Shown: positions 50,727 to 59,628, numbered from the stretch's first letter. The stretch: DNA of 64,000 nt from Frateuria_A sp051900415 (GCF_051900415.1 NZ_JBHZGL010000003.1:1-64000); one strand, 5' to 3'. Notes: generated by a model not told the origin, from the letters alone. Program-made: numbers and translations.

Positions 50727-51596
50727 ATGAACTGGCTCCAGAAAATCATGACCCCGCGTGCACGCACGCACAGCGCTCCGGCCAACAAGGGCAAGGTGCC
50801 CGAGGGCGTGTGGGACAAGTGCGGCGGCTGCGGCACCGTGCTGTACCGGCCGGAGCTGGAGCGCAACCTGATGGTTTGCCCCAAGTGCGGCCACCACCAC
50901 CCGATCGGCGCGCGTGAGCGGCTGCTGTCGTTGTTCGACGAGGGCTCGACGAAGGAGCTGTGGGCCAGCCTGGAGCCGACCGATCCGCTCAAATTCCGCG
51001 ACTCCAAGAAATACCGCGACCGCATCGTCGCCTCGCAGAAGAAAACCGGCGAGAAAGACGCCCTGATCACCATGAGCGGCTGCCTGAAGGGCCGTCCGCT
51101 GGTCGCCGCCGCGTTCGAGTTCTCCTACATGGGCGGCTCGATGGGTTCGGTGGTAGGCGAGAAGTTCACCCGTGCGGCGGAAAAGGCGCTGGCGGAGAAG
51201 AGTGCGCTGGTGTGCTTCTCGGCCACCGGCGGCGCGCGCATGCAGGAGGCGTTGTTCTCGCTGATGCAGATGGCCAAGACCTCCGCCGCGCTTGCACGCA
51301 TGCGTGATGCCGGCGTGCCGTACATCAGCGTGATGACCAATCCGACCACGGGCGGCGTGTCGGCCAGCCTGGCGATGCTCGGCGACATCAACATCGGCGA
51401 GCCGAAGGCGCTTATCGGCTTCGCCGGTCCGCGCGTGATCGAGCAGACGGTGCGCGAGACATTGCCCGAGGGCTTCCAGCGTTCGGAGTTCCTGCTCGAG
51501 CACGGCGCGATCGATCTGATCGTCGACCGCCGCGAGATGCGCGAGAAGCTCGCCGAGCTGTTCGGTATGTTGATGAAGGCGCCGCGCGCGGCCTGA
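50727..51596 (+). CDS. accD: Acetyl-CoA carboxylase carboxyltransferase subunit beta
   Basis: This 289-residue subunit works with AccA in malonyl-CoA synthesis. The N-terminal zinc ribbon is CGGCGTVLYRPELERNLMVC plus PKCG; the carboxyltransferase core includes FSYMGGSMGSVVGEKFTRAA, FSATGGARMQEALFSLMQM and SVMTNPTTGGVSASLAMLGD. ATG 50727 (MNWLQKIMTPR) is the family start. A terminator follows; folC, often next, is absent here. Confidence 0.97.
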   Translation: MNWLQKIMTPRARTHSAPANKGKVPEGVWDKCGGCGTVLYRPELERNLMVCPKCGHHHPIGARERLLSLFDEGSTKELWASLEPTDPLKFRDSKKYRDRIVASQKKTGEKDALITMSGCLKGRPLVAAAFEFSYMGGSMGSVVGEKFTRAAEKALAEKSALVCFSATGGARMQEALFSLMQMAKTSAALARMRDAGVPYISVMTNPTTGGVSASLAMLGDINIGEPKALIGFAGPRVIEQTVRETLPEGFQRSEFLLEHGAIDLIVDRREMREKLAELFGMLMKAPRAA

Positions 51597-51617
51597 TCCT
51601 CCGCGTCGCCGAACGAT

Positions 51618-51643
51618 ACGATGCCGCCGAAAGGCGGCATCGT
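51618..51643 (+). terminator. Terminator after accD
   Basis: ACGATGCCGCC and GGCGGCATCGT arms (11 bp) with a GAAA loop, followed by CGTTTG. The T-run is weak but the stem is strong. Confidence 0.75.
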
Positions 51644-51660
51644 CGTTTGTGCGACGCGTG

Positions 51661-51831
51661 TTTTCCACAGTCGATGTGGATGCCTTCCGGAAAACCCTGT
51701 GGACAAACCGCAGAGGCAGCTTTGCCGTCAGTCACTTGGCACACGCTGATCAGTTTTTACGCATCGGCAACTTCGTGTTCGCAGGTTGTCCACAATGCTT
51801 GTGGAGTTGACTGGGGTAAGCCTGTGGATAG
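51661..51831. promoter_or_regulatory. Cluster of DnaA-box-like sites in a gene-free region
   Basis: Five near-matches to TTATNCACA lie in about 170 bases: TTTTCCACA at 51661, TGTGGATGC at 51675, TGTGGACAA at 51698, TTGTCCACA at 51786 and TGTGGATAG at 51823. The 360-base gap between accD and the next gene holds no ORF worth calling. The sites are one or two bases from consensus. Confidence 0.45.
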
Positions 51832-51958
51832 GTGACCTATCTGCTTGATGGGCAAGCACACCGCGACGCGGTGCGCAGGAAATGACCAGTCGCCATGCAT
51901 GACGTGTGCAGGTGCTGCCGGCATACTGGACTGCCATGTTCTCCAGGAGATCCCACGC

Positions 51959-52390
51959 ATGAAACGGATGCTGTTTGCTGCCGCACTTGCCACGGCCTGC
52001 GCCACCTCCTTCGCGCAGGTGCCTGCGCTCCCGACCACCAAGGCGCCCGCCGGCGCAGAGGCCTACATCATTTCGCCCGCCGATGGCGCCACCGTGGGTC
52101 GCGAGGTCACGGTGCGCTTCGGCCTCAAGGGCATGGGCGTGGCACCGGCCGGCGTCGGCAAGGAACACACCGGACACCACCATTTGCTGGTCGATGCCAC
52201 CGACCTGCCGCTTGCCGGCCAGCCAATCCCCAACGACGAACACCACATGCACTTTGGTGGCGGCCAGACCCAGACCACGCTCAAGCTTGCTCCCGGCACC
52301 CACACGCTGCAGCTGGAATTGGGCGACGCCAACCATGTGCCGTTCGATCCGCCGGTGGTATCCAAAAGGATTACCATCCACGTGAAGTGA
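51959..52390 (+). CDS. DUF4399 periplasmic protein
   Basis: This 143-residue protein has a signal peptide (MKRMLFAAALATACATSFAQ). The mature part matches DUF4399: AYIISPADGATVGREVTVRF, FGLKGMGVAPAG, EHTGHHHLLVDA and HHMHFGGGQTQTTLKL, a His-rich immunoglobulin-like domain that may bind metal. AGGAGA precedes the start. It is followed 23 bases on by another small exported-protein gene. Confidence 0.87.
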   Translation: MKRMLFAAALATACATSFAQVPALPTTKAPAGAEAYIISPADGATVGREVTVRFGLKGMGVAPAGVGKEHTGHHHLLVDATDLPLAGQPIPNDEHHMHFGGGQTQTTLKLAPGTHTLQLELGDANHVPFDPPVVSKRITIHVK

Positions 52391-52413
52391 GCGAACACCG
52401 CCGGAGGTGCCGC

Positions 52414-52740
52414 ATGAAGCTGTTGTCCTTCGTGGCCGCCGTGGCCATGGCATCGCCGATTTGCGCAGCGGCCACCGTCTCCATGGAGGCACAGCAATCC
52501 GTCGATTCGGGGGACGCCATCCAGGCGCCCCCGAGCGACCTCAAGGCGCGCCGCCCGTTGTTCATCGTGAAATTCGTTTTGCGGCGAGCGGCGGCCGACG
52601 CACCGCCGATCGTGATCGACGATGCCAGCCCGCGGCTCACGCCGCCGGGGAATGATTTTCCTGCGACGAGGCTGGGAGCCCTGGAGCGCGATCCCAACAC
52701 GCTCGTGTGCTACGGCTGGGGTTGCCAGCGCAAGCCCTGA
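52414..52740 (+). CDS. Small exported protein of unknown function
   Basis: This 108-residue product has a signal peptide (MKLLSFVAAVAMASPICAAA). The mature part has no recognised domain and ends with a Cys pair (CYGWGC). GGAGG precedes the ATG. It is probably co-transcribed with the DUF4399 gene. Confidence 0.7.
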   Translation: MKLLSFVAAVAMASPICAAATVSMEAQQSVDSGDAIQAPPSDLKARRPLFIVKFVLRRAAADAPPIVIDDASPRLTPPGNDFPATRLGALERDPNTLVCYGWGCQRKP

Positions 52741-52823
52741 CTTGCCCGCGCCCCCGCCGGCACAGCTCGAGCCCGGCAATGGGCTAAAATCCTGCGTTTG
52801 CCCTTTCGCAGCCGCAGAATCCC

Positions 52824-54224
52824 ATGACCGTCCGCACCCGCTTCGCCCCCAGCCCCACCGGTTTTCTCCATATCGGCGGCGCTCGCACCGCGCTCTACTG
52901 CTGGCTGGAAGCGCGTCGTCGCGGCGGCGAATTCCTGTTGCGCATCGAAGACACCGACCGCGAGCGCTCTACCGACGAGGCAGTGCAGGCGATCCTGGAC
53001 GCGATGGCATGGCTCGACCTATCGGCCGACCAGCCGGCGATCTACCAGACCCATCGACTGGCGCGCTACAAGGAAGTGGCCGACCGCCTGCTCGCTGAAG
53101 GCAAGGCGTACTACGCCTACGAGAGCAAGGAAGAAATCGAGGCCATGCGCGAAGCGGCGATGGCCAAGGGCGAGAAGCCCCGCTACAACGGCTACTACCG
53201 CGACCGCAACGAAGCGTTTCGCGAGGACCCCAACCGTGTCATCCGCTTCCGCAACCCGACCGAGGGTTCGGTGGTGTTCGAGGACAAGGTCAAGGGGCGC
53301 GTGGAGTGGGCCAACGCCGAACTGGACGATCTGGTGATCTTCCGCTCGGACGGCTGGCCGACCTACAACTTCGCGGTGGTTGTCGATGACATCGACATGG
53401 GCATCACCGAGGTGATCCGCGGCGACGACCACGTCAACAACACCCCGCGCCAGATCAACATCTACCAGGCGCTCGGCGCGCCGGTGCCGGAGTTCGCGCA
53501 CCTGCCGATGATCCTGGACAAGGAAGGCAAGAAGCTCTCCAAGCGCACCAACTCGGTCAGCGTGATGGAGTACCGCGATGCCGGCTTCCTGCCGCACGCG
53601 ATCCTCAACTACCTGGTACGACTGGGCTGGTCGCACGGCGACCAGGAGATCTTCTCGCGCGAGGAGATGATCCGCCTGTTCGACATCTCCGACGTCAACA
53701 AGGCCGCGTCGCGTTTCGACACCGAAAAGCTCGCCTGGCTCAACCAGCATTACCTCAAGATCGACGAGCCGCAGGCACTCGCTCCCGAATTCGAATGGCA
53801 CCTGGCGCGCGCCGGCGTGGACACGGCAACGGGCCCGGCACCCGCGGACGTGATCGTGGCCTTGCGTGACCGCGTGCACACGCTGAAGGAAATGGCCGAG
53901 CGCGCGAAGATCTGGTACGCGCCGATCGCCGAATGGGACGACAAGGCCGTCGCCAAACACCTGAAGAACGACAGCGCCCTCGCCGTGCTCGACCAGGCCA
54001 AGGCGCTGCTCGCTGACGTTGAATGGAAGCCCGAGCCGATCCACCAGGCGATCGAACAGATCGCGGCCAGGCTCGAACTGGGCATGGGCAAGATCGCCCA
54101 GCCCCTGCGCGTGGCGATGACCGGCACCCAGGTGTCGCCTTCGATCGACCACACCATCTACCTGGCCGGCCGCACCGAGGCGCTCAAGCGCATCGACGAC
54201 GCGATCGCGCGCGCGCGGGGCTGA
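52824..54224 (+). CDS. gltX: Glutamyl-tRNA synthetase
   Basis: This 466-residue class I synthetase has the HIGH motif in PSPTGFLHIGGARTALYCWL, the KMSKS equivalent in GKKLSKRTNSVSVMEYRDAG, and the PTYNFAVVVDDIDMGITEVI amino-acid pocket. Length and order are canonical for the discriminating bacterial enzyme. A small membrane-protein gene follows after 17 bases. Confidence 0.97.
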   Translation: MTVRTRFAPSPTGFLHIGGARTALYCWLEARRRGGEFLLRIEDTDRERSTDEAVQAILDAMAWLDLSADQPAIYQTHRLARYKEVADRLLAEGKAYYAYESKEEIEAMREAAMAKGEKPRYNGYYRDRNEAFREDPNRVIRFRNPTEGSVVFEDKVKGRVEWANAELDDLVIFRSDGWPTYNFAVVVDDIDMGITEVIRGDDHVNNTPRQINIYQALGAPVPEFAHLPMILDKEGKKLSKRTNSVSVMEYRDAGFLPHAILNYLVRLGWSHGDQEIFSREEMIRLFDISDVNKAASRFDTEKLAWLNQHYLKIDEPQALAPEFEWHLARAGVDTATGPAPADVIVALRDRVHTLKEMAERAKIWYAPIAEWDDKAVAKHLKNDSALAVLDQAKALLADVEWKPEPIHQAIEQIAARLELGMGKIAQPLRVAMTGTQVSPSIDHTIYLAGRTEALKRIDDAIARARG

Positions 54225-54241
54225 CCGAAGGGGCGCGCGGC

Positions 54242-54529
54242 ATGGACGAGCTCCTTGCCCGCGCCATGCAGGGCGTCGACCCCGACGCCCCCGACGCGTT
54301 CCTGCGCGTTTTCTTGAACCTGGTGGCGCTGGTTCCCTGGGCCGCGCTCTTCTGGTGGAACCTCCTGTTCCTCGCCATCGGTGCGCTGCTGGGCTGGTGG
54401 CGCGGTCGCACCGCCGAGGGCATCGCCTGGGCGCTCGTGCTCGGCCCGATCGGGTGGCTGATCGTCCTGCGCAAACCGCGGCGACTTATGCCGCCGCCCT
54501 TGCCGGCCGGACGTCATCGTCGTCGTTAG
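54242..54529 (+). CDS. Small two-segment membrane protein
   Basis: This 95-residue protein has two hydrophobic segments (LNLVALVPWAALFWWNLLFL and AEGIAWALVLGPIGWLIVLR) and a basic C-terminus (AGRHRRR). It starts 17 bases after gltX. No family name is recognised; similar small proteins with the GPxGWLIV pattern are common in Xanthomonadales. Confidence 0.7.
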   Translation: MDELLARAMQGVDPDAPDAFLRVFLNLVALVPWAALFWWNLLFLAIGALLGWWRGRTAEGIAWALVLGPIGWLIVLRKPRRLMPPPLPAGRHRRR

Positions 54530-54686
54530 GCGCAAGCTAACTTAAGAAGCCACCTAATCGTCTGTAGGAATGCTCCGATAGTCGCGGCCGCGCCCGCAAG
54601 GCATCATTCGGTCTGCTTTCACGAGGCTAGTGACCCTTGACTCCCCGGCAACCGGGACGCGGGGATTGCGGACATGGAGAAACCAC

Positions 54687-55121
54687 ATGAGCGAACAGTC
54701 GGGTGTCTTTGATTGGATCGAGTTCCCGGAAGGGCGTGCACGCTTCTGCGGCGGCGTGAGGGGAGCAGATCAAGCCGGACACGAAACGTTTGCGGTGGAA
54801 ATAGCGGGCGAGAGCTACTACGGGGAAATTTCTTCCGTCTGGCCTGACGACTCTCACTTCAACCTGCGAATCGATTCCTTTGGTCATTCCAGAATGGAAA
54901 ACGTCGGCATGCCCGTTAGGGAGGGCAACCCTTTCATCGAAAAATTCCTATCGGCTGACGTGGAGCTCATCAAATCGCTCGTTTTGAAATTGGTCCAGTC
55001 TTTCTGGAGGCGAGCGGAACGGCCTTTTGTCATGGAAATGGATGACGTCGATGAGTTTCTTGGAAAGGTCGAATTTGCACAAGGATGGGTGCTGGTGGCA
55101 TGCAGGAAAGCAAACGCCTGA
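54687..55121 (+). CDS. Putative immunity protein, paralog 1
   Basis: This 144-residue cytoplasmic protein shares with the genes at 55298 and 56048 the motif FDWIEFPEGRARFCGGVRG, then a GHETFAVEI strand, a DSFGHS turn and a C-terminal FLGKVEFAQGWV. No signal peptide. Base composition is more AT-rich than flanking core genes. Its place upstream of a polymorphic effector, with two intact relatives, suggests it neutralises the effector or its variants. GGAGA precedes the ATG. Confidence 0.75.
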   Translation: MSEQSGVFDWIEFPEGRARFCGGVRGADQAGHETFAVEIAGESYYGEISSVWPDDSHFNLRIDSFGHSRMENVGMPVREGNPFIEKFLSADVELIKSLVLKLVQSFWRRAERPFVMEMDDVDEFLGKVEFAQGWVLVACRKANA

Positions 55122-55297
55122 TAGGTATCCCTGGAATCTACAGTAATGGATGCACATGCGATGTCTGATTAAATCGGTCCTCCCGGGGGAGTGGCGCAAT
55201 CGTACCGTGTAGAGAAAGACCGAAAGTGAGCTCTTCGCGTTAATGGAAGATGTCTGATTGGAGATGTCGACGTTGAACAAAGGACCGCGAGCCCCCT

Positions 55298-55720
55298 ATG
55301 GAAGATCACCAGCACCCATTCGAATGGATCAAGTTTCCGGAGGGGCGTGCACGTTTTGCGGGGGGTGTCCGCGGGTGGGACGAGGCTGGACACGACACCT
55401 TTGCGATAGAAATCGAAGGGCGCGAGTGGTTTGGCGAACTTAGAAGCTCGTTTCTAGCAAACGGCAACGATTTCAATATCGAGATTGTCTCCTTTGGTTA
55501 TTCCTACAGGGATAGCGTCGGGATGCCACTTCCCTGCTTGGGGTCGCGGGCGTTCAATCGGGGCGAGCTTGAACACGTCAGAGCGCTGATCCTCAGCCTC
55601 GTTGAGGCAGGAATGGAGTTTTCGATCAGGCCGAATGTACTGCTGGAGTACCCGGGCGCGCACTTCTTGGGGAGTGTTTTTTTTCGAGAAGGATGGGCAG
55701 CGGAGTCGGCCGTGCCCTAA
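55298..55720 (+). CDS. Putative immunity protein, paralog 2
   Basis: This 140-residue relative of the proteins at 54687 and 56048 has FEWIKFPEGRARFAGGVRG, NDFNIEIVSFGYS and FLGSVFFREGWA. No signal peptide, so it acts in the cytoplasm. It is separated by about 175 bases from paralog 1 and 325 from paralog 3, and the latter gap holds a decayed further copy. AT-rich wobble positions suggest recent transfer. Confidence 0.75.
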   Translation: MEDHQHPFEWIKFPEGRARFAGGVRGWDEAGHDTFAIEIEGREWFGELRSSFLANGNDFNIEIVSFGYSYRDSVGMPLPCLGSRAFNRGELEHVRALILSLVEAGMEFSIRPNVLLEYPGAHFLGSVFFREGWAAESAVP

Positions 55721-55913
55721 AGAATCGTCGTGAAAGCCCGTTGGGTGAAATCGAATGGATGTTTCAGGCCTACTTTGAAGAATCCGGGAATTAGTGGTTG
55801 CACTCCCGACTTGGTTTTACTCCCGGCTGTCTTGTAGAAAAGTGATTGCGGTTACTTACTGGAGGACGTGACGGGATTTTTCTGTTTCGTCAAAATTAAG
55901 TACATGCCATGGC

Positions 55914-55990
55914 GTCGAAATTGTTTCGTTCGGTTTTTCCCGACAAGGAATGCGTCGGCGAAGCACCATTCGAAACGCGTCAACCCATGG
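55914..55990 (+). pseudogene. Fragment of a fourth immunity paralog
   Basis: GTCGAAATTGTTTCGTTCGG encodes VEIVSFG, as in paralogs 2 and 3; after a one-base frame change (TTTTTCCCGAC) the next frame reads DKECVGEAPFETR, matching DECSFGEAPFDPR of paralog 3. Nothing upstream or downstream restores a full gene. It is a remnant in the gap between paralogs 2 and 3. Confidence 0.7.
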
Positions 55991-56047
55991 TCTCGATGTG
56001 TGCCGGTGACATTGGCGCGAAAACAGATATTCCTCGGGTATATGGAA

Positions 56048-56473
56048 ATGAATACACATGCCATGTTCGATTGGATCGATTTTCCCGAAGGCCGGGCACG
56101 TTTTGTTGGATTGGTTCGAGGGGCGGATGAGCGGGGGCATGAGGTCTTTGCGCTGAAGCTTGACTCTGGACTTCTCTATGGAGAGATCGAACCTCGCTTT
56201 CTCGCAAATCAAAACGACTTCGATGTCGAGATAGTTTCGTTCGGTGTAAAGGACGAGTGCTCCTTTGGAGAAGCTCCTTTCGATCCACGCGAGTTTTTGC
56301 CCCGCACTCATGTCGACAAGGTTAGGGCCCTCATCCTGCGTTTGATCGCTGCAGGTGCGGCAATGGAGGACAGGCCGAGTTTTCTACGCGAAACCGAAAA
56401 TTCGCACTTCATGGGTCGTGTACTCTTTCGGCAAGGTTGGGTGCGGCTCGCCGCAGGAGAGGAGCGTGCATGA
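56048..56473 (+). CDS. Putative immunity protein, paralog 3, coupled to the effector
   Basis: This 141-residue protein has FDWIDFPEGRARFVGLVRG, NDFDVEIVSFG and FMGRVLFRQGWV. The start at 56048 (MNTHAMFDW) is chosen because it aligns with the lengths of paralogs 1 and 2; ATGs at 56042 and 56063 also exist. Its TGA stop overlaps the effector ATG (ATGA), so immunity and toxin are made together, as expected of a cognate pair. Confidence 0.8.
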   Translation: MNTHAMFDWIDFPEGRARFVGLVRGADERGHEVFALKLDSGLLYGEIEPRFLANQNDFDVEIVSFGVKDECSFGEAPFDPREFLPRTHVDKVRALILRLIAAGAAMEDRPSFLRETENSHFMGRVLFRQGWVRLAAGEERA

Positions 56474-59091
56474 CCGGCCTTTCCCTGGATGGAAATCGTC
56501 TCGAAAGCGCAACTTCACTTGAACAAATAAGACAGATCGTCCAGCGGTTTTCCGCAAGCGCCCAAGGCGAGGGCGGAGTTCTCTATAGCGGGTGGATCGG
56601 AAACGTGCGAGCAGAGGCGATTGCGTTAGAGATTGCCCATAAAGGCGGGTTGCCAATCGTCAACGACACGCCACGGGCTCGGTTTTTGGCTGGCAACAAT
56701 TCAAGCATCATCCGTGATTCGGCAGAAAGGATATTCCTTGCACAAGGAGAGAGTAGGGCTGCGGCCAGAAAACTTTCTTTGGATTTTCTTTACGGGGACG
56801 CGAAAGCTCCGAACGCAAGCCCTACGTCGATCATGAACTGCCTTTGGTGCGAGACCTCGCGGGAGTTCGCCTCCTCCTTGCGCGGCAACGTCGTGGTCGT
56901 GGCATCTGCCGCTGATGCCAATAGGGTTCTCGGTCGAGTCGAGGTTCTTACGGCTCTGCGGTTAGACCAATTGAATACGTTGGGAGGCCAGCCGCTTTCG
57001 CACTTACGTGGGCTGGAAGCTGAGGGCGGGATAGGTGCCGTGTTGCCTGTTATAGAACGCCAGTTCATCGAGGCAGCGAATGAGGGCATCTTCACGCTAC
57101 CTGACCATCCCGGGACGGAGATCACGCAGGTATCTGTCTCAAGCGAAGTCGCGAAGGGGCTCGGGATCAACCCGGAGCGTTTCGTTGGCGGTGCCTATCT
57201 GCAAGCGTCAGGCTTAATACCTGCACCGATCGATTTGCCCTCCGCAGCCGGGCTTGTTCAAGCCGCGCCGAGTGACGTGTCCGCGCCCACTTCCATGGAC
57301 CAGGCGGTCGCGCGCGATGGAGGGCATTCGCGTTTCGTCCGGGGGGCAGGGATGCTGGCAGCCGCCACGGTTGCCTATGACCTGGTATCCAGCGCGAACA
57401 GCGCGTCGGCCATGTTGGAGCAAGGCAACCGCACCGGTGCCGCGTCGGAGGTCGTCCACTTCGGCACCCGCAACCTCGGCACGTGGGGTGGGGCGGTGCT
57501 CGGCGCCGAAGTGTTCGGTACGGCGGGAGCGGAGACAGGTCCGCTCGATGTCGTGATCGGGGGTGCAGGGGCGCTGGTGGGCGCGATCGCCGGCGACAAG
57601 CTGGCCGATGCGATGGACCGGCAGCGCATCTATCACCAGCGCGATCCCGACGGGCGTGCCTGGTTTTTCGACCCGCAGCATCCCGCGCGCGGTTGGACGC
57701 ACACCGCCAGCGAGCTGGATACTGGCGCGATGCGGTTGAACGACGGTTTCCCCGTCTACCGCGAACAAAGCCAGACGGCCGGAGCGGCCTTGACCGATCG
57801 GTTGAATTACCAGGCGTCCAACGCGGCCATCGAACTGGCGCTGGCTCACCCGCATCGTCCAACGGACCCCTACACGCAGCCGGCGAGTACCGGCGACACG
57901 CACAGTATCCGTGACGCGCCCTGGAGGCGTGACCCGCAAACCCACGTCTGGACGCGCCGGGTGGTTATCGGTCTGCTCGAGCACGGCATGGTCAACGCGC
58001 ACGTCGAGCGGGCGCCGGCGGCACGCGCGGCCGAACTGGACCATGCGGCCGAAAGAACGGTTGCCGAAAATGCGGCCCAGTCGCCCCGGGCGATCGCGAA
58101 GCGCTATGAGGCCGCCTATCACGCATACGGTTGGCAAAAGTACGGGGTGTTGCCGGACGTTGTGGCAACGACGCTTCGTGGGGTTGAGACGGTGCCCGAG
58201 CAGCTGGCGCAGTCGGGACGTGCGCCACCGCTTTCACGCAAGGACCAGCCGATGTCGTCTCCCGCATCAGTTCCCGAGCACCTGCTCGACTTTCGCCAGA
58301 TCGGCCACCCCTTGCACGCGTTCTACGAACGGGCGCTGGCCAAAGTGCACGACATGGAAGACCGCGACCAGATGCCATACGGAATGCACAGCGAGCGACT
58401 GGCGGCGGCCCTGACCGATGCGGTGGCCACTTACAACACCGGCAAGGACCCGCGCGCACGCTTCGGCACGCCGGAACGTGTCGAGCTTCGCGGCGAGGGC
58501 GCCGAACGCCAGGCGGTGGCGATCGACCAACGCGTCAACTACCACCTCCCTGAAGTGCAGGTCGGCATACCGGTGGACAAGGCGCTTGCGCGCAGTGTCG
58601 AGCAAAGCTCCCAGGATTGGGCGCGCCGCCACATGCCACACCTGCACGAAGAAAGTCCGGTCGCGCAGGCGCGCGTGGCCATATCCCGAACCGGGGCATG
58701 GCCTGCCCATGATCCTCGCCGCCCGGACGATCCCGCGCACGTGCAGTTCGAGACGCTGCGCGGAAAAGTGGCTGCGGCCTATGCCCAGGCCGGCATCGTG
58801 CGCAGCCCGCATCAACTCGACGATGCAGCTGCGGCCGTCCTGTCGCAAGCGCCGCATGGACGCGCGGAAAGTAGCCGAATGCAGATAAGCCTGTTGGCCG
58901 ATCCACGAACCGGCGTGATCGGCCCGGACAGCGACCTGCTGGTGCAGCAGAGCCATGGAACCCTCACGTTGCGCACCCGGATTCCGTCGGTGGAACTGCA
59001 AGCCTCGCCGGACGAGGGTTTCGTACAGAGGGTCCAGGGCGCCCAGCATGGCCAGCCGGAGCAGGCGCCGCAGCAGGCCCAGGTCAGATAA
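56470..59091 (+). CDS. Polymorphic T4SS-type antibacterial effector (XVIPCD-like scaffold)
   Basis: 873 residues. N-terminal 200 or so residues: an unrecognised domain (GGVLYSGWIGNVRAEAIALE, then GLPIVNDTPRARFLAGNN), probably the toxin. Residues about 290-390: Gly/Ala hydrophobic region (VVHFGTRNLGTWGGAVLGAE, GGAGALVGAIAGDKLADAMD). Then RIYHQRDPDGRAWFFDPQHP and NYQASNAAIELALAHPHRPT, blocks shared with known Xanthomonadales T4SS effectors. From about 610: HPLHAFYERALAKVHDMEDR and SERLAAALTDAV, matching the XVIPCD secretion domain, then a Gln-rich end (GQPEQAPQQAQVR). The first part is AT-richer than the rest, suggesting a swapped toxin domain. No T4SS genes are in the window. Confidence 0.8.
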   Translation: MTGLSLDGNRLESATSLEQIRQIVQRFSASAQGEGGVLYSGWIGNVRAEAIALEIAHKGGLPIVNDTPRARFLAGNNSSIIRDSAERIFLAQGESRAAARKLSLDFLYGDAKAPNASPTSIMNCLWCETSREFASSLRGNVVVVASAADANRVLGRVEVLTALRLDQLNTLGGQPLSHLRGLEAEGGIGAVLPVIERQFIEAANEGIFTLPDHPGTEITQVSVSSEVAKGLGINPERFVGGAYLQASGLIPAPIDLPSAAGLVQAAPSDVSAPTSMDQAVARDGGHSRFVRGAGMLAAATVAYDLVSSANSASAMLEQGNRTGAASEVVHFGTRNLGTWGGAVLGAEVFGTAGAETGPLDVVIGGAGALVGAIAGDKLADAMDRQRIYHQRDPDGRAWFFDPQHPARGWTHTASELDTGAMRLNDGFPVYREQSQTAGAALTDRLNYQASNAAIELALAHPHRPTDPYTQPASTGDTHSIRDAPWRRDPQTHVWTRRVVIGLLEHGMVNAHVERAPAARAAELDHAAERTVAENAAQSPRAIAKRYEAAYHAYGWQKYGVLPDVVATTLRGVETVPEQLAQSGRAPPLSRKDQPMSSPASVPEHLLDFRQIGHPLHAFYERALAKVHDMEDRDQMPYGMHSERLAAALTDAVATYNTGKDPRARFGTPERVELRGEGAERQAVAIDQRVNYHLPEVQVGIPVDKALARSVEQSSQDWARRHMPHLHEESPVAQARVAISRTGAWPAHDPRRPDDPAHVQFETLRGKVAAAYAQAGIVRSPHQLDDAAAAVLSQAPHGRAESSRMQISLLADPRTGVIGPDSDLLVQQSHGTLTLRTRIPSVELQASPDEGFVQRVQGAQHGQPEQAPQQAQVR

Positions 59092-59160
59092 CGCTGGGTG
59101 GTCACCCACCCGGCTGCCGGGCAAGCGGTATCATCGCCGCATCAACCGGATAGGCCGAAC

Positions 59161-59628
59161 GTGTCAGCCAAGCTCCACTCACACCACGTCGAAGACGCCG
59201 CCAGTTTCATCGCGGCGGTCGAACAGGCCAGCGAGGAGCGCGGCCTGCGGCTCACGCCGTTGCGCAAGGAAGTGCTGGAACTGGTCGCCGCAGCGGGTAA
59301 GCCGGTCAAGGCCTACGATCTGCTGGACCAGCTGCGCGAGCGCCATGGGAATGCGGCGCCGCCTACGGTTTATCGCGCCCTCGATTTCCTTCTCGAACAA
59401 GGTTTCATCCACAAGCTGGAGTCGATCAACGCCTACGTGTCGTGCCACCACCCGGCCGAGGCGCACCAGGTGCCTTTCCTGATCTGCGACAGCTGCGCGA
59501 GTGCGCAGGAAGTCTGCGATGCACGCGTCGCGGAGTTGATCGAGGCGCAGGCGCAGGCGTTCGGTTTCCGGCCGCAGGCGCAGACACTGGAAGTCCACGG
59601 CCTCTGCAAGCAGTGCCGCAAGGGCTGA
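59161..59628 (+). CDS. zur: Zinc uptake regulator Zur (Fur family)
   Basis: This 155-residue repressor of zinc genes has the helix-turn-helix around LRLTPLRKEVLELVAAAGKP and PPTVYRALDFLLEQGFIHKL, and structural zinc cysteines in CDSCASAQEVC and CKQC at the end, the Zur pattern. The GTG at 59161 gives a normal length; the frame upstream to 59098 is less family-like. A Zur-like box precedes the MerC gene downstream. Confidence 0.9.
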   Translation: MSAKLHSHHVEDAASFIAAVEQASEERGLRLTPLRKEVLELVAAAGKPVKAYDLLDQLRERHGNAAPPTVYRALDFLLEQGFIHKLESINAYVSCHHPAEAHQVPFLICDSCASAQEVCDARVAELIEAQAQAFGFRPQAQTLEVHGLCKQCRKG

